From NCBI GenBank assembly GCA_025345505.1, contig JANVCC010000130.1:6457441-6521440 (forward strand): 64,000 nucleotides of DNA, written 5' to 3'. The translations under genes were made by a program, and so were the position numbers. Below, piece by piece: positions 62,601-64,000 of the stretch; position 1 is the first letter of the stretch; every line of letters starts with the position of its first letter. The notes under the pieces are model-generated. The model was not told the origin of the DNA. It saw only the letters and a program-made list of their open reading frames with translations, and did no database searches. This stretch comes from Todiramphus chloris collaris (taxonomy: Eukaryota; Chordata; Aves; Coraciiformes; Alcedinidae).

Positions 62601-64000
62601 AGAGGACTTTGAATTTATTTATCAGTTGCTGTCAAATTCAGCCTTCTCTGTTGCACATACCACAAATGCCAGTGCCTCACAGTTTAGTCTTGCTCCCCGG
62701 ACAAAGATTCATGGGAAAGGTTTGATATCACTGAAAACTAAATGAACTAGTCTCAAAACTTACTGTAATGTTTAATCTGGTTTTAGGGATTTAAAATCTG
62801 TAGTGAATTTGTTTATGTGGTACTCTTAGTTATTTTGCATAGGCCTTTCTCTAGACAGTAAGAAGGAAATCTAGTGGTAACTTATGTGTCGTATTTTTTG
62901 TCTTCTGCTCTTCAATGTGTTGCCAGTGCTTGTTGCACTTGAGTCTTCCCTTGTTAATTCAATAAATAGTTCGGTTTTGGGCTATATTGAAAAGCTGCCA
63001 TTCTCACTTATTACTGCCTCCAAAACTATATTTTATTTGTATCTTCCTAGTGCACTCAGATGTGGATTTTTGCCACATTTTTTAGAAAAGGTATCTTATT
63101 TCATGTTGTTTTAACTCCATCTGTTTGTGTGATAGAATTCCACTGTGTGTCTTCGTGTAAGAAATGTCATGCCAAAATATTTTCCTTTCTGAGGGATGCT
63201 GATCACAACTATCAAGTTAGTCATGAATTATAATCAATGAAAATGAAAGACAGTCTTAGATTACTTTTGAGAGTCTGGTCTTTCACTTTGCACACACTTG
63301 GTATGCATCCTTGTGTGTCCCCCAAATGTGGTCTTACACAATTTCCACTATACTTTACATCTATGATGCAAGTTATTAACCAATAACTTCTGTTGTACTT
63401 CACAAACACTATGTGAACATTAACTGGTCTCCTGTTAGAGTATTCAGTCAGCTTAAAAAAATAAAAATGAAGTGTTTAGAATATTATTTCAGTCTGGTCT
63501 TAGGTGTGGATGAATAAGCCTTTAGTTAGGAAATCTTCAAAATATGTGGATGAAATGGTAGCTGTTCCTCTGTGTTGCATTATGACTTATGTTAAGGGTC
63601 ACACGGTCCTAGAATGTAGTCTAGTCTATAAATTCTTTTAAATAGATCTCAGTGCATTAGATTTGTTTATCAGTTACCTCGCATTTTAGAAATTCATTGG
63701 CAGAACTGTAGTTGAGTTCCTCTGTAACATACCACAGAAGCATTTAGTTTTACATTTATACTGGAAACAATAAACTTGATAACTCTTAACAGGTAACTTT
63801 TCTTTGGTTGAAAGGACACAACTGAAACTTAACATTTTTGCAAAAATACTGCTTAGTTTTTGGCTTTGTTTTGGATGACTTTAAGGGTATTTCAATAGTA
63901 GTAGTAGTTTGTATTTCTTGGACTTCTAAGTGTGCATGTTCTGAAATGCATATTGGAAAAGAACAGTCATTTGAGATGTTTGTGATGCATGTGTGCATGT

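Larger units (their letters stand above)
58160..64000 (+). other. NUP37 intron 5, runs off the window
   Basis: Holds the 58276 hairpin and the CR1 copy at 59093-59600. The expected next exon (IWNLEG in human) was not found, so the intron is at least 5.8 kb. The stretch 59600-64000 shows only AT-rich sequence and short A-runs. Confidence 0.8.

Noticed and set aside
1-64000. tRNA, rRNA, CRISPR or prokaryotic-type systems
   Set aside because: Nothing with cloverleaf, rRNA or regularly spaced repeat structure was seen. All coding sequence is split by GT-AG introns and is vertebrate.
58160-64000. Search for NUP37 exon 6 (IWNLEG...)
   Set aside because: No acceptor followed by a matching reading was found; the exon must lie beyond the window.

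Overview
The window is vertebrate nuclear DNA, almost certainly from a bird. It is AT-rich with long introns and one CpG island. The dominant interspersed repeats are CR1 LINE fragments with the avian 3' tail (ATTCTATGA-type ends, no poly-A), and there are two solo endogenous-retrovirus LTRs of kinds common in birds. The species cannot be named from the sequence alone.

Three protein genes account for all the convincing coding sequence. The order PMCH - PARPBP - NUP37 is the one known from human chromosome 12q23. (1) At the left edge (32-500, + strand) are the last two coding exons of PMCH, the melanin-concentrating hormone precursor; its first exon lies before base 1. (2) PARPBP (PARI, the PARP1/PCNA/RAD51-linked anti-recombinase) fills 864-45140 on the - strand. 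I assembled ten coding exons with canonical splice sites; they sum to 579 codons plus a stop and end in a perfect PCNA-binding PIP box. (3) NUP37, a WD40 nucleoporin of the Y complex, runs on the + strand from 48041. Its first four coding exons (149 whole codons) are present and the rest lies past base 64000.

PMCH and PARPBP are convergent, and their predicted 3' UTRs overlap tail to tail over roughly 200 bp. This matches the arrangement called AROM in mammals. PARPBP and NUP37 are divergent and share a CpG-island bidirectional promoter at about 46.24-46.98 kb with CCAAT, ETS-like and E2F-like motifs.

The rest is intronic. It holds CR1 fragments (9.98, 11.9, 28.98-30.06, 39.5, 48.5, 52.0 and 59.1 kb), a ~1.05 kb solo LTR (35.7 kb), a 451 bp solo LTR with a 5-bp target-site duplication (56.5 kb), an ancient inverted-repeat MITE-like element (57.7 kb), low-complexity A/T and GTTT tracts, and a few hairpins and short duplications. 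No bacterial-style system, CRISPR, rRNA or tRNA was seen.

The most notable biological observation is in PMCH. MCH itself is perfectly kept, but the neighbouring neuropeptide NEI has lost both its upstream dibasic cleavage site and its amidation glycine.
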